DNA of 64,000 nt from Gymnopilus junonius. Lineage: Eukaryota > Basidiomycota > Agaricomycetes > Agaricales > Galerinaceae. The first letter of the stretch is position 1, and each line of letters opens with the position of its first letter. The notes under the pieces were generated by a model that worked only from the letters and a program-made list of their open reading frames with translations, did no database searches and was not told where the DNA came from. The translations under genes and the position numbers were made by a program. The stretch spans positions 930,001-994,000 of the forward strand of contig JADNYJ010000002.1 in the NCBI GenBank assembly GCA_015501075.1. Direction: 5' to 3'. Shown here piece by piece: positions 11,737 to 24,196 of this stretch.

Positions 11737-12681
11737 ATGTCTACAGCACAGAACCGAGACGTTGAGCTCGGCGAAGAGCATGATCCATTGAACAGAGATT
11801 CCCCGCTCTCCAGTGGCCCTCAGCCTCCAATGTCAGTGACTTGTCCCCACCAGCCGCACCCCGGTGCTAACAACATTGTAGAGCTACACGTTCGATCTAT
11901 GCTCTTACTCGCAGTGAAATCACCCGAGGGGTTGCCAATCGTTTCGTTCATTCCAGAACTTATATTTTTCTCTACCTGGGAATGGCTGCCTTGTCTGTGA
12001 CAACGGTGGTCCTGAGCTTGACTGATGGATGCCCGGGCTTAGCTTTCTACATCCTGGAAATTATTGTCAACACCTCCATGATTTTGGAAGTCGGGATACG
12101 TTTTGTCGCGCTAGGGAAGGTGTGTTGGTCATTCCATAACGGATGCGCACATTATCATTGACCTTGCGCGCCTATGTCAGCAATTCTGGAAATCCCCGTT
12201 CAATGTAGTGGACCTCATATTGACTATATTTTGCGCCCTTACACTTGTTGTGCTGACCTTTGCCAAGTGCGGAGCCGGGAGCAAGGAGGAAGAGATATTT
12301 GATACATTGTTACTCGTGGCTCGAAACGTGCTTCAGTTTGGACGCCTTGCTGCGGTGATGAGACAGTATGCAGTTGTGCTTTTGCTCTCTAAGGCCCAGT
12401 GCTGAGTGCTTTTTTTAAGGTCGGGGCAATCGATATTTTCAAGACCAAAACCTATAGACATCAACGCAGCGCGACGAGCTGGATTCATGGACCTTGAGTT
12501 TGAGAGTGAGGATGACGTGGATGGGGAGTTGAGCAGACCCCTGGTGCGCAACTCTGTCCTGTTCGAAGCCGAGCAAGAGAGAGGGCGGCACGAAGGGCAG
12601 GATGGATTGACACCGATGCCGAGAGCAGCGCAGGCGATCCGCGATAGGGACACGGAAGACGTGTGGGCTGAGCTTGGATAG
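11737..12681 (+). CDS. Small four-TM protein resembling an isolated voltage-sensor domain
   Basis: Four exons: 11737-11831, 11882-12119, 12181-12365, 12420-12681 (259 residues). Four hydrophobic segments lie near residues 60-79, 88-108, 119-138 and 150-172. Their order matches S1-S4 of the ion-transport fold: S2 carries acidic Glu and is followed by EVGIRFVALGKQFWKSPFNVVD, and S4 has spaced arginines at 159, 166 and 172. No pore helix follows. Residues 174-259 are an acidic, Arg-rich cytosolic tail. It could be a proton-channel-like or voltage-sensing regulator, or a degenerate channel subunit; function is not known. The first intron has a textbook branch site (GCTAAC). Sequence quality is good here, since all phases close. 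Confidence 0.75.
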
Positions 12682-12897
12682 ATTTATTCATCATAGACAT
12701 TGTACATGCGGATTCTAATGAAGACTGATTCTGTCGGTGGCCTAGAGACGGGGTCGGGACCCATAAGGAGATGTGAATGCGAAGAGGCGTGGGTGCTGAA
12801 TCTGATGGCCACCATGATTTGTTGCGGCTATCTGTAGTATTTGCTCTCACCACGCTCGTTTCTCTGTCGTACATGCTGGCGGCCTGACTGCACTGTT

Positions 12898-15389
12898 ATG
12901 CCTGCGGCCTTGACACCGGCTGAGCCCGTCAAGACATGGTGGCCGCTGTCCAAGCCGCCGAGCACGAAAGACCTCCGCCAAAAACACGACCAGCTGCAGG
13001 CCAAGGTCTCCAAATTCAACTCGTTCGCCTCTGCCATCGGATTCAAGTCCAAGAGGCCGCCCGCACCAACGCTCGCCATCCAGGACCCGCCTTCCTATCT
13101 TGACCGCGGCCCGTCCATTCCCTTCCCCAATCCTATCTCTCCCATATCCTCCAGACCCTCCAAGGCTCCGTCCTCAACCCGCTCCAGGGTCGACTCTCTT
13201 GAGCCCCGCACCCCGAATGACTTTTTGCGCGATAGACGCCAGTCTCTGCTCACCCTCTCCGACACCGACCCCTTTGCTGGGCGTCCTATGGTCCTACCCA
13301 ACCTCCCCTCGGATCCCAACCGACTTTCCGCCTACTCCAATTCTTCCAACGACCTCCCTCAGAGGAAAGCCGACGCTCCGCCCTTTAACAGAGTGTCCTA
13401 TGCCTCCTCGTCCTCCAATTCCAATTACCATAGCCCTGATTTCCCTCCGGTGCCAATTGTAGCCCCTGGCAAGGCCCCGGAAGTCCGGCAGTTGCACAAT
13501 AAGTTCGTTTAATCGTTTCCGCTTAGGGCGCTTGCTGAATTCTTGACAGACGGTCCATGGGCAGTTTGCAGATAAAGCGACCGGATCCACTGTTCAGGCA
13601 GACATCAATGACTACCCCTCACACAAATTCAGTCAACAGCACAGGTTCTTCTTCCGCATCTACCTTGGCGACTACTTCTCGTTCCACGCAGCCAGATAAC
13701 GGCCCTCCCAGACCAAAGATGCGTGCGCGAGGAATGACGGACAGTGGAGGCTTAACCAGAGCGGGCTTTTTTATCGAGGGGCAGCCGCCTGCGCGGAAGC
13801 AATCCCAAAAAGCAAATTCGCCCGTGTTTCCCCCCTCCTCGCCGGAGATGTCCAACTCACCGGGACCTTCAACCCCTCTGCGAGTGGTGGTGCGGCAGGC
13901 CTCTTCATCGCGGCTGCAAACACCCCCTAGCGCCCCTCCCACACACAGTCTTCCTTCCCCACCTCAGTTGCATCTTCAAGGGATCAAGAAGCAGCAGTCG
14001 GAAAACAAGGCGAAAACTTCATCGTCGTCTCGCATGTCGTCCTCGTCTGCTATATCTCTGACGAACGACATGTTCGCATATCCACCCTTCGACAAGAGAG
14101 CTTCTGGGAAAAGTAATTTCTCTCAGGGGCTTACGACGAATCTGAGAGTGGTCTCTACGCAGAGAAAGAGTCTAAAACAGCATCAAGTGCTCCCCGCACC
14201 TTGAAAAAAGTTTCATCACAGCAATCCCTTTCTCGACGAAATCAGGCAGCTCATCCCCTGCACCCAAAACACCTCCCGATCCTTCTGACAGAGTTTTTCG
14301 CAAGCAGCGTAGCTTTCATCACCCTCGTTTACCTATTCCTTCTATTCCTCTACCTGTTCGTGCATCCACTTCTTCGGGGTCTTCAAATATCCCTCTGCCA
14401 TCAGCGCAGATTCTGGGAACTCACCATCGACCGAGCAACGACGTGGGAGTACTGCAAGCTCGCTGGGTCGCAAAAGGCTGTTCTCTAATAATTCTACTCA
14501 TCAAAGGCCATCGACAGCTCAACCGACTTCTTCGACGATTGAAGACGATAAGCTATCCTTATTCAGCTTGCGGTCTGACAATGATTCCCACTTTCTACCT
14601 TACAAGCCCTGGTCTACTTCGACGAACCAGCCGGCTTCGCCATCTTTTTGGGATGAAGCCGACGTACCCAGGAGTCCTGTGCGATCAATCCCGGATTATA
14701 CCCCACAGGCCATTATATCCAAGGCCGAATTAGCGAGATTGGATTTGGATACTTCTGACACTTCACCACAGCCTTCCACAAGGACTCGTGGTTTTTCGGT
14801 ATTATCAACTTCGACTGTGGCCTCCTCCCACCTGAGCGGAGACCAGGACTCAGAGGTGGTACATCTTGGTTTATCTCCTCCACCTCCTGGCTCAAGACAA
14901 AGTGGTAGCCATCAATCATTGCGCATGAGCACCAGTTCGTTTGCGGGAAAACCTTCTGGCTCTATACCACAGGGAGGTCCGGCTAACTCTGCGTTGTCCA
15001 GCAGGAATGACCATGACGACAGTCGTCTCATGCGACCAAAATCGTCTCCTATTAGTCAAGAGACAGCCGGCCCCTTGTCTCATGCATCTATTTCATTACC
15101 TCCGCCTCCCCGACGACATCGACCTGTTGTCCAGCAAGTTGACAAACCATCGTCTTCATGTGCAACTACAGTTCAAAAATCCAGTTCTGTGAAATCCAAC
15201 TCTGTGCGTTCGGTATCAGCTATGGAGAAGGCTATGCATCGTCGGTCAATCATGAAAAAGCCATCATTCTTAGAATTCGATGCTGACACCGACGAAGAAG
15301 CTGATAATGACCCAGGTGTCCCCAGAGTGACTGGTAGCTTCCTAGACCTAGCCAGGGAGTCCTTTGAAACAATGCGAAGTGGTGAATAG
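12898..15389 (+). CDS. Ser/Pro-rich unknown protein, frame interrupted three times
   Basis: Exon 1 (12898-13502) splices to 13550 with correct phase. The conserved-looking N-terminus contains TKDLRQKHDQLQAKVSKFN, a short predicted coiled segment. The rest is low-complexity Ser/Pro/Thr sequence with many basic clusters and a C-terminal block (RRSIMKKPSFLEFDADTDEE ... SFLDLARESFETMRSGE). I do not recognise a domain. Between 14170 and 14430 the open frame moves through all three phases and returns to the original one. Each jump is equivalent to one missing base (A4 at 14174-14177, A3 at 14239-14241, near 14423-14425). Every segment stays Ser/Pro-rich, so the protein is probably continuous, about 815 residues. 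A large in-frame intron is the alternative. Function unknown; likely a disordered cytoskeletal or signalling scaffold. Confidence 0.6.
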
Positions 15390-15709
15390 TCTGCCATGTT
15401 TTTCCTATTTTTGCATATGCATCAGACCGTGACATCATTCCACGTACTTTCTTTTGCACTTTACTGGTATTAATCACCTTTCGTTCAATAGTTGTCTTTT
15501 TACCCTATTCGCAGCAGTTTAACCTGCTCTGTGCTAGTAGTTTTTCTTGTGTCTTTCCACCTGCCCCAGGTTGCTTTTTTATTGCCATATTTACAACGGA
15601 CGGTTATTCTTGCATCTTTGCCGTCACGACCACCTGCATTACTTACTATCACTGTCTTTCAGATTATTATCCATTATCATTAAAAGTGGAATACATAGAA
15701 AATTTATAT
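15390..15709. other. Intergenic between convergent genes
   Basis: 320 T-rich bases forming the two 3' untranslated regions of the Ser/Pro-rich gene and SLA2. No other feature seen. Confidence 0.5.
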
Positions 15710-18700
15710 TCAATCGGTCTCTTCTGTATGGTATCCAGCACGCCTCATAGCACCCAAACGATGACGAGCAGCCCCCAATTCTTTCTCCAGTTTGAGAATC
15801 TCGACCTGTTGCTCCATTTCTCGCCTCTTGAATTCGAGCACGGCCATGTTTTTATAGTCGACATCCTCTTCTTCTGCCTGCTTTGCGGAGACAGCTTTAA
15901 CTTGTTTGACAAGGGCTTTGCAAGCTTCGGTAACAGCCTTTGCAGCGAGTTCAAGGCGTTCCTGTGTTTTAGACATAAGATTCGCCTTGACGCGAGAAGC
16001 AGCGACAAGCTGAGCAGTGGCGGCAGCGACTTCATTGGATGAAACAATCAACTGCTCAAGAGAATGTGTGCCTGACAGAACACCGTCAGCACTTTCAATG
16101 AGAAGATTGGTGGCGAAAGCAACGGCTTTCGCTGCGGAAATAAGGCCCTCTGTCCACCGATTGTTTCGCTTGTAGAACTGTTGAGTAGTACTGGACCCTT
16201 TGCCCTGCGCAACAATTTCTTGCTGAGACTCCGTGGCTGCTTTCATAAGACGAGAAATGGCGCTCGTGATGGCCATAGCCGCGGCAAGGATGGAATCGTG
16301 GACTTGAAGGTCAATGGCATTGTATCGAGATGAATCTCTTGGACGCGCCATCAACTGTTGCAACCTCTCCGTGGCAGCCTCTATCGCTTTAGCTGCACTT
16401 TCCATCTCTTGTTCAACAATATCACCAATGTCACCATTGGCACGAGCAAGAGCACCAGCCTTTGCTCCCTTAGGAATGAGAGCATCAACAACTTCGGAAA
16501 GTTTAGAAAGCGCAGTGCGAGCCTGACTGTTGTTACGCATGGCAACCTCCTTGCGTTGTAAAGGTTGAAGAAGATCGAGTTTATATGACTGCAAATTTTC
16601 AAAAAAGCGCAGACCCACATCTCCCGCAGACTTAGCCACATTAATGATCTTATCAGAAGCGTCATCATCACTGGCTAGCCGAGTGATTCCTTTCGTATTA
16701 ATCAGGACGTCAGACAGCGATTGAGCAAGTTCATTGGCAGACTTGATGACCTCGACATGGTCACCGCCAATTTCGCCTCCTAAATAAAGATTGTAGATAG
16801 TGGCGAATTCAGTGGCGTTATTCGTTGCCTTTTCAATCATGGAGAGAGTATACTCTGGCGTTGAGTTGAGATTACCGGCCTGCGTTGGGGATTCAAGTTC
16901 GTAGATTGCATCATCGATTTTGTGCACGCAGGCTTGTAAGATAGAATCTGTAAAAAACTTGAATAAACTTGTACTGCCATACTGTAGATCAAGCTTACCT
17001 ATAATTTGATTCAATTTCTTACGGTTATCAAGAATTAAGGTGTCAATTTGTGCATTGGTGGTTTCGTCCAGTAAGCCTTGATTCTAACGACAAGTGAGAG
17101 ATGGTTCTGAACTGAGTAGGAAAGGATTACCTGTTTTGCTTCAGACAGCTGCTCGATCGTGCTGTCCATGCCAGCTTGCAGAATCATGATCTCTTGATCC
17201 TTTTCATCCCGTAATCGCTCCAAGTCGCCCGAAGCGTTATTAAGTTTGACGAGTAACTCGTCAATCTGCATTTGCTTCGCCTGAAGAGACATGTGAGGCA
17301 CGGTTGAGGAAGGAAGCAACAAATGAAACGTACACGGAGGGAGTCTTCAAGCTCTGATAACTGCCTGTTATACTTCGACATGACAGTGGATACCTCAGAG
17401 TTCTTGGACCGGGAAGCGTCTTCGGCACGTTCATTCGCGAATGAAAGGTCCCTCCGGAGTCGATCAATCTCTTCTTTGTGAGACGACTTCTGTCGGTCAA
17501 TATCAAAACGCGCCCGGTCTCGTTCCCTCAGCATATCAGCTAATTCTATATTCTTGGCCTTCAGATCACGTTCCATCCGTTCCATTCGATCGACAGCCTC
17601 TTGGGCAGAATTCGCCTTTAGTTGCATTTGCTTGAATTTGGAAAGCATGTCCAGATGCTCAGCACGCAGTTGACTGTAGAGCTTCGCCAGAGCTTCATAT
17701 TTATTACGCCAAAGGGTGACTTGATCCTGTAGCTGCTTGATCAATTCATCTTTCGTAGCTAATTGTGTGCCAAGGTGATTGTTGACGCCGCTGAGTTCAG
17801 CTTCGAGAGCTTTGACGCGCTATCCAGGTATGAGATGAAACTTGGAGAGGATGGAAAACAAAGGACAACTTACCCTGTCATATTGCTCCAAGAAGATTTG
17901 GTCTCGTTCATATTGGCCTCTCATGGCAAGCAGTTCCCTTTCGAGTTCGCTTTGCTGTTGAGCTGCTTGGGTATTGTACATCATCTGTTGCTGCATGAGC
18001 TGCTCTTGGGCTAATCTCTGCGCCTCAGCTTGCTGATGTTGACGCATTTCAAATTCTCGTTGCTGCTGTTGTTCGAGTTCAAGACGCTGTCGCTCTTCAG
18101 CATCTCTCTGGGCCTGCAATGAAGCCTGCTTATCCTCATATTCTTTCAGCATGCGCGCTTGCTCGTCTATTTCTGCCGCGCTGGGAGAAGGTGCGGCTGG
18201 AGGAGGTGTAGGTGATTTTACATTTGGTCGGGCTGGCAAGTCCGGTGCGTCTCCAATGTCCAAAAGATTTGGAGGTTCCTAGAGTGATTATAAGGGGATG
18301 TGATAGTTAAGAATAATGAAACATCCGTACATGACCCAGCTTGGGAACATTTATGAGACCAGTTAAATACTTGAGGTTCGAGCACTCGTAGTAAAACTTT
18401 CGCAGATTATAATGCTGTGCTACATATCGTTCTCGCAGGGGCTCCAGGGCATCCTGGTCATTCGTTCCTGGAATAAAGGAAGTTAATTAGATAGGCGGCA
18501 GAGGTGCGAGAGTAAAACACTCCACTTCTAAACATGGCCCTCAACATGCTTGTTATAAAGCGATAAATTCCCCAGCTCTCTTTAACCAGAGGTACTAGGG
18601 CAGAAATACGGCATTCGTTATTTGTAGAATGTCGGAAATGAGAGAAGACTGTCTTCTGGAACGATTCGATTTGGTCTTGAAGACCCATCAGGTCCGATAT

Positions 18701-19433
18701 GGTCTCATAGCTGGATTAGAGTTAGCTAAAGCTCCTCAGGAGGCCAAGGAATAGAGTACCCTTCGTTGGGATCATCGATGCCCTTCAAGGTCACATATTC
18801 TTCGTATTCAAACAGGCCGTTGAATTCAGGACGAAGACGATGGAACCGCAACTTTGCTAAAATGAATTGGACATAGGTCCTGATAAGGGGCGCATAGCCT
18901 GTTAGACATAAATAAGCCTCTGCGGTAAACGGTAATGCAAAGTCCATACCTCTTGCTCCGTCTGCCGCAATCGTCCGTGAACAAGTTTCGAGCCAAGCAG
19001 TTTGACCCTGGGCTTCTTTCAGAGTCTGGAAGGCTGTCAAAACGGAAGGCATCTGAGCGTTTTGAAGAGACATACATTCGGATGTCCTTCCTGGAGAACT
19101 TTGTGGACGGTGATGAGAGCCTTGAAAGTCTGAACTTCATCGGCAAGAATGGGCTGGACCCTCAAGCCACTCCAGAACGAGACAGAAGAATGGTAATCCC
19201 AAGTGTATACAATACATTCTGAACAGGAATTAGCGAACAATTGAAAGGGCGAGGAGAACAGGACTGACTCCTGACGTGTTTCTGTTTCGGGGCAGTCTCT
19301 TCAGGACTAGTTGCTTTCTTGATGTTTATAACAAGTTCGTGTTCTGCCTTCTCTTTATCCACAGGACGAGTCGGATAATGAATCTCTTCGTCGATATCGA
19401 AATTACCCTGCCGTCGTCCCCCAAACCTAGGCA
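15710..19433 (-). CDS. SLA2: Endocytic actin-clathrin adaptor Sla2/End4 (HIP1R family)
   Basis: Eleven exons, all in phase: 19269-19433, 19076-19218, 18950-19025, 18760-18898, 18526-18710, 18331-18467, 17874-18278, 17334-17819, 17131-17280, 16999-17083, 15710-16947 (1069 residues). An N-terminal ANTH domain (AEHELVINIKKATSPEE ... KHVRKCIVYTWDYHSS) binds PIP2. A Pro-rich linker and a Gln-rich coiled coil (about residues 350-650) follow, then the C-terminal I/LWEQ (THATCH) actin-binding domain with AKAIEAATERLQQLM and WTEGLISAAKAVAFATN. Sla2 couples clathrin coats to actin at endocytic sites and the hyphal tip. Coding begins with TG at 19433 after an acceptor, so the initiator ATG seems split by an intron. 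The A would come from a 5' exon, possibly ending at 19514. That exon is inferred. Confidence 0.95.
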
Positions 19434-19685
19434 CTGAGATTGAGCATTAAGAGTGATTGGAATGACCATTTACCCACATTTTACGAAGGTTGCGCCCAAA
19501 CTGGAAGACACACTTCGCAGCCCTCGATACGAGAGTTGTCTAGATGGAGAGCGCAGCAGTGACAACAGTTCACTGGAATCGGGAGAGGGGCTCTATGTCA
19601 CAAGGCTGTGATTCCTAATTGATCTTGTTTGTTCTAAACGCTGCAGAGAACTGAATTCAATGGCAGTCACCTTGACGCGCTTTTC

Positions 19686-20726
19686 ATGTTCAGGAGCGCG
19701 TTTTCGTCTACCTTCTCGTTCCCCCGGAGGTGCTTCCATAACTCGGCCCCAAGGCCTTCTTGGCTCTTTCGTTCTAACAAGACCTCCGTCCCTGCAATCT
19801 ACAAGGCCCGCAAGGAATCATGGCTGACGCCAACCATGGTCCTCCTAGGAATCATGCCCATTTTTACATTTTCTCTTGGTGTCTGGCAACTTAAACGACT
19901 CAAGTGGAAAATTGATCTTATTGATGAGCTCGAAGAAAAGCTTCAACTTCATCCACTGTCTTTACCACCTTACATCAAGTTCAGCCGATTTTCTCCCCAT
20001 CGAGTTTCGTTAGACTGAAGCTTGCGAGTAACCTAGCCTTTCAGTGATACCAGAATTCACATGGCGTCGGGTGCTTGTGAAAGGAAAGTGGGATCACGCA
20101 CATACAATGCTCCTTTCTCCTCGAGTGCGCGAAGGTGTTCACGGTGTCAACGTTGTAACTCCCCTTATCCGAGAGAATGGCTCTACCATTCTGGTGGATC
20201 GAGGATTTGTATCCCAGGATTGCATCCCCTTGATCGATTCACAGCCGGATAATGGAGAGGTTGAAGCCCTCGGTATGCTCAGGACATCCCAACCCCGAAA
20301 TTTATTTACGCCCGACAACGATCCCGCTCATGGCAAATGGTATTGGACCGATGTTGAAGGCATGGCTGAATACGCGGGTGGACAAGCTGCCGGGGTCCAA
20401 CCTGTTTTTATACAACAGATTTTCGGTGCGTTGTAACCAAATTACCAGTCTTCCAATGCTCAATCCCAGAAGAGGGTCACGCGGGGGAAGCACTTACTAG
20501 GTTAGGGAAAGGAATTCCTATAGGCCGCACCCCTACTGTCGACCTCAGAAACTCTCATCTATCATATGTCATCACCTGGTAAGAAACTTGTGTGGAAGTT
20601 CTCTTCTGCTGCTGATCGATTGCGTCGATCAGGTTTGCGCTATCTGGCCTAACAGCCTTCATGTTCTTCCGTGTAGTTGTGAACAAGAAGAAGTCGCCTG
20701 GTCGAAAATTGCCCAGATTCCGCTAA
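19686..20726 (+). CDS. SHY1: Cytochrome c oxidase assembly protein Surf1/Shy1
   Basis: Exons 19686-19978, 20037-20425, 20470-20578, 20633-20726 (294 residues), all in phase. An Arg/Ser-rich mitochondrial presequence precedes a first membrane helix (about residues 48-66) ending in GVWQLKRLKWK, a Surf1 hallmark. The intermembrane-space domain has PEFTWRRVLVKGKWDH, SPRVREGVHGVNVVTPLIRE and ILVDRGFV. A second helix (YVITWFALSGLTAFMFF) lies at the C-terminus. Surf1 acts at the inner membrane during maturation of the Cox1 haem a centre. Length and two-helix topology match the family. It is oriented head to head with SLA2, so the roughly 250 bases between them serve both starts. No damage seen. Confidence 0.96.
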
Positions 20727-20979
20727 AAAATAGATAATTGTTAAATAAGAGGGAAATCTAATTCTGGTCGATAGCATGTCTTACGTAATTACAAAGCAGT
20801 GACCTCACTGCGCAGTGTCCAAAGCTCAGCCATGCTCCTTTTGAAGGTTCCAATCATCCACGTTCCTTGATTCACTCTGAAGACTTGTTAGCCAAACCTT
20901 ACCTTTTTGTTTGCATAGTCCTTCCATTCAAGATACTTGGCTCATTCACGGCCAAGTTTCCGCTCGGCCGGTTAAACAC

Positions 20980-23900
20980 ATGGAATACTCTCAATACCCA
21001 CTCTCTGAGGATGATATTTTCAGCTCTAAAGACGCATCAACCCGGTACTCGTCTTCATCTCGCGTACAGTTTCCCAACGAATCTGCATCAACTTCTAGTC
21101 GACCCTTCCATCACCGGTCCGAAAGACAGAAACCTTTCCATTCTGGACTGGCACCCCCAATAAGGAGAGGCTCCCCTTTGAACCCTCAGAACGCCAACTT
21201 GGCTGTAGACTCTCGTCGACGGCCTGATTCTTCTGAAATGCCCATCTTATCCCCTGACCAGCAAGTTCGTCATCGGCGGAATACTTCCTCCAACCTGGGT
21301 GCTTTGCCTCGTCCAGAAGCTGTTAAGGATTCCAATGCGTGGACTGATAACGAAGTAGAGTATGGAATGTTCTTAGACGAGTACGACCTTGGTGCGTGCA
21401 AGGTCAAGTCATTTACAAATTCGACACTGACTGGTTCATGTAGCCCACGAAGGTAACAATTCCTTTTAGTTAAATTGCGACTTTGGAGTTCAAGCTGTCG
21501 GCCGTAGATCCTAGAATACTGCAAGATGTCCAGCGAGCGTTGAAGCTCAAAGCCCGTCGTGAAGCTCGGATGAAACGAGAGTCCGCTACAACTTCCAGCA
21601 CTCCAGCATCTCCGCGAAATTTCACGCCGCAGAAACTCCCAGTTCCTTCAACACTCACCGCTTCACCTGTCTTTCCTCGATCAGCCAAGTCTAGTGCATC
21701 TTCAGATGTAGACTTCAGTCCTTCTACCGGTGTCTATGACTTATCGCATGCACATCCTGTTCCGTTCTCTGTCGACAATGGGCGTACTTTAGACTGGACC
21801 AGCAGTTCCCATTCCGAAGACGGCGATAGACGTTGGATGGGAATAGGTAAAAAGAAGGACAAGGATAAAATACCCCCCCTTGGACTCGTGCTTGGCCAGC
21901 AAGAACAGACTTACGAAGGTGTGAAAGGTACACTTGAAGGTTGAATAACTGCTAACGAGCATCTACAGCCAGACTAGTCAAGATGAAAAACTCTCTGTCA
22001 TCTCAAACTTACCGCAAGGCAGACATAACTAGGGACCAGTTAGGAAGACGTTATAGTTTAATTTACGAGAGAATCGAGAATACGGGGAAACCATTGAATC
22101 TTGCAGCTGTCACTCGGTGGTATGGATCGCACGAAGAAGTTGTTCGGTCTTCATTGGAGAAAACTGAGCCGTTCGCATGGCTAAAGCATTTGGACAAACG
22201 CACAAACAGGTCAAGCAGGTCGCGGTGGTTCCTATCCGCTTTAATATTGGAGGAGTATGTACGTTCCGATGGCCACCACGATCGCACGGAAGAATTGCCC
22301 AAGGCGAATTTTTCGGTCACACCTCAGAAGTCTTCTTCTCCTTCTCTGTTGTCCTCTTCTCGACGTCACGCCCATGGATCGTCGGTTTCGATGTCGATAC
22401 CAGCCGACGACCGCCTCTCATTTGAACCCTCCGCTGAAGCAAAGAAAAACCTTGCTTCAATAGACGCCTTCCTTCACAATAATTTGGACCTTACTCGGAA
22501 TGCAACAAAGTTGGAGACTGGACATGTACCTTTATCACCAGTATCAACGCGTTCCAATGACGATAGGAATTTGTCCGGCAGAAGTACGCCTGACCACGCA
22601 CGATCCCCGGGCAGTTCGTCTTCCGAATCTTTTGTTGGGAATCTATCTGCCCAAAGAGCTGCTCTGACCACGGCGTCTCCAGTTGTACCAGCGGTCTCTG
22701 TCCGTCCCCCATCCTCTGAAAATATTGCAGCACCAACTGCTACTACAACTTCCATCCCATTGACGCTCACCATTTCGCGCGGAAGTTTGGGTTCTTCGCA
22801 AACACGGCCTACAGGATCAGCAGCCAACCAATCAATGCTATCGTTAAAGGTGGCCTTGAAGAATCGGAGGACTCGAACCATCCCCAGTGTTGGTGACCGT
22901 CACGGCGGGCGAAGCAAAAGGAGTCACCTGGACAGGGAGAATGCCCTTCGCTTTGAATACGAGACCAAAGCCCAGTGAGCCTTGCAGTGGTTTCTTTCTC
23001 ATGTTTGTTATCTGACATAAATGGAAGCCTTCTTAGTGAGACCGTTACGCACAACAACAGGATACGACAGTTCCTTAACAGGATTTCTGCTGCGATGAGG
23101 GATTTCGAATCTGTACAAAGGACAGCTATGCAATCCCAAGGCATTCAAAAGATCGACATACCTACAGACCTTCTGGAGGCTTTTGGTCATGATCCCTCTG
23201 CTGTCACAGGTTCGACTCGGCGAGATCGAGGTTGGCGCGCAGTGGAAGATATCCATCGACGAGTGCATAAGCAACGCGCTGTATTCCGAGCCTTTATCAA
23301 TTCCTTCACTGACTACGAGGTCGGCCAAGGCTGTTCATTGGATGATCCTCTCGAAGGACTCGTTGAAGCTCTCCAGCAGCTGGAGCAGTTCAATGAAGAT
23401 ATTGCTAAAGAAGCCGAGGACGTGAACAACCTCTTAGACTCTGTCCAAACAGTGCATGCGCAGGTCAAGGACAACTACAATGCCACTGTCTCCCATGTGT
23501 CTATCGTATACCCTGAGGTTAGTCAATTATATGGGATAGAATGATATTTCAAGTCTGATCATCTTTGTCAGCTATCTCAAATCGTTGCTTTAGAAGAAAG
23601 TTATAAGGACCAATACCAGCAGTTTTGGGACCTGGGAATGGACGCCCTAACGTTGCTCCTTGATACTGTCACTCCGTTTTGGAGGACATACGGGAAGACT
23701 ATTGGAGAAGATGCCTGTGACTTTCTAATCATACCCTTATATCGGAACGAGTTCACCGGAGAAGCGAAAAGTTATCCCATCAAGGAATTCCCAAAACGAT
23801 CAGTTCGCCACTGGTTTGGCCTCTTCGTGTTCTTTCTCTTATCTATTGCCGTCAATGTTCTTCAAGTCCGCGCTGCAATTTCTTCATCTTTACATTTTCG

Positions 23901-24066
23901 CCTCTCACTTATCCCATATGACGGCGTCCGTTGGACAGCCTTACCCTTTTTCTGGGTAGGAATCGTGGTTCAATGGCTTGCTGTTGTTTTCGAGTTTGCT
24001 ATTGTCTTCCTTCAGTTGGGTGTCATCACTTGGTGGATTGGTTGGTCAGTCAATCTTCTTCATTAG
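20980..24066 (+). CDS. Large Ser-rich protein with two C-terminal membrane helices, unknown
   Basis: The start at 20980 (MEYSQYPLSEDD) fits; later exon starts are supported at 21944-21983, 23034-23040 and 23573-23580 by correct splice phase. A conserved block after 21490 (FKLSAVDPRILQDVQRALKLKARREARM) precedes ARLVKMKNSLSSQTYRK and RWYGSHEEVVRSSLEKTEPF. The middle is disordered Ser-rich sequence. Next comes an alpha-helical region (RQFLNRISAAMRDFESVQRT ... EALQQLEQFNEDIAKEAEDVN) resembling a coiled coil. Two membrane helices end the protein (HWFGLFVFFLLSIAVNVLQV and ALPFFWVGIVVQWLAVVFEF). I recognise no named family. It may be a basidiomycete membrane protein with a long cytosolic part. The junction near 21390-21490 is ambiguous: a 9-nt exon leaves the phase open, and a single 85-nt intron ending at 21488 closes it. 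Confidence 0.7.
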
Positions 24067-24196
24067 GATTCATCTTGTCTCTCGGGCTGTAAATTATGAT
24101 ATTATTTATTTGGAATATAATGTGTATATAGACTACAATACAGTGAACACACAAATGTATATGGCTACAAATACAAAATATAAGGAAAGGGAATTG

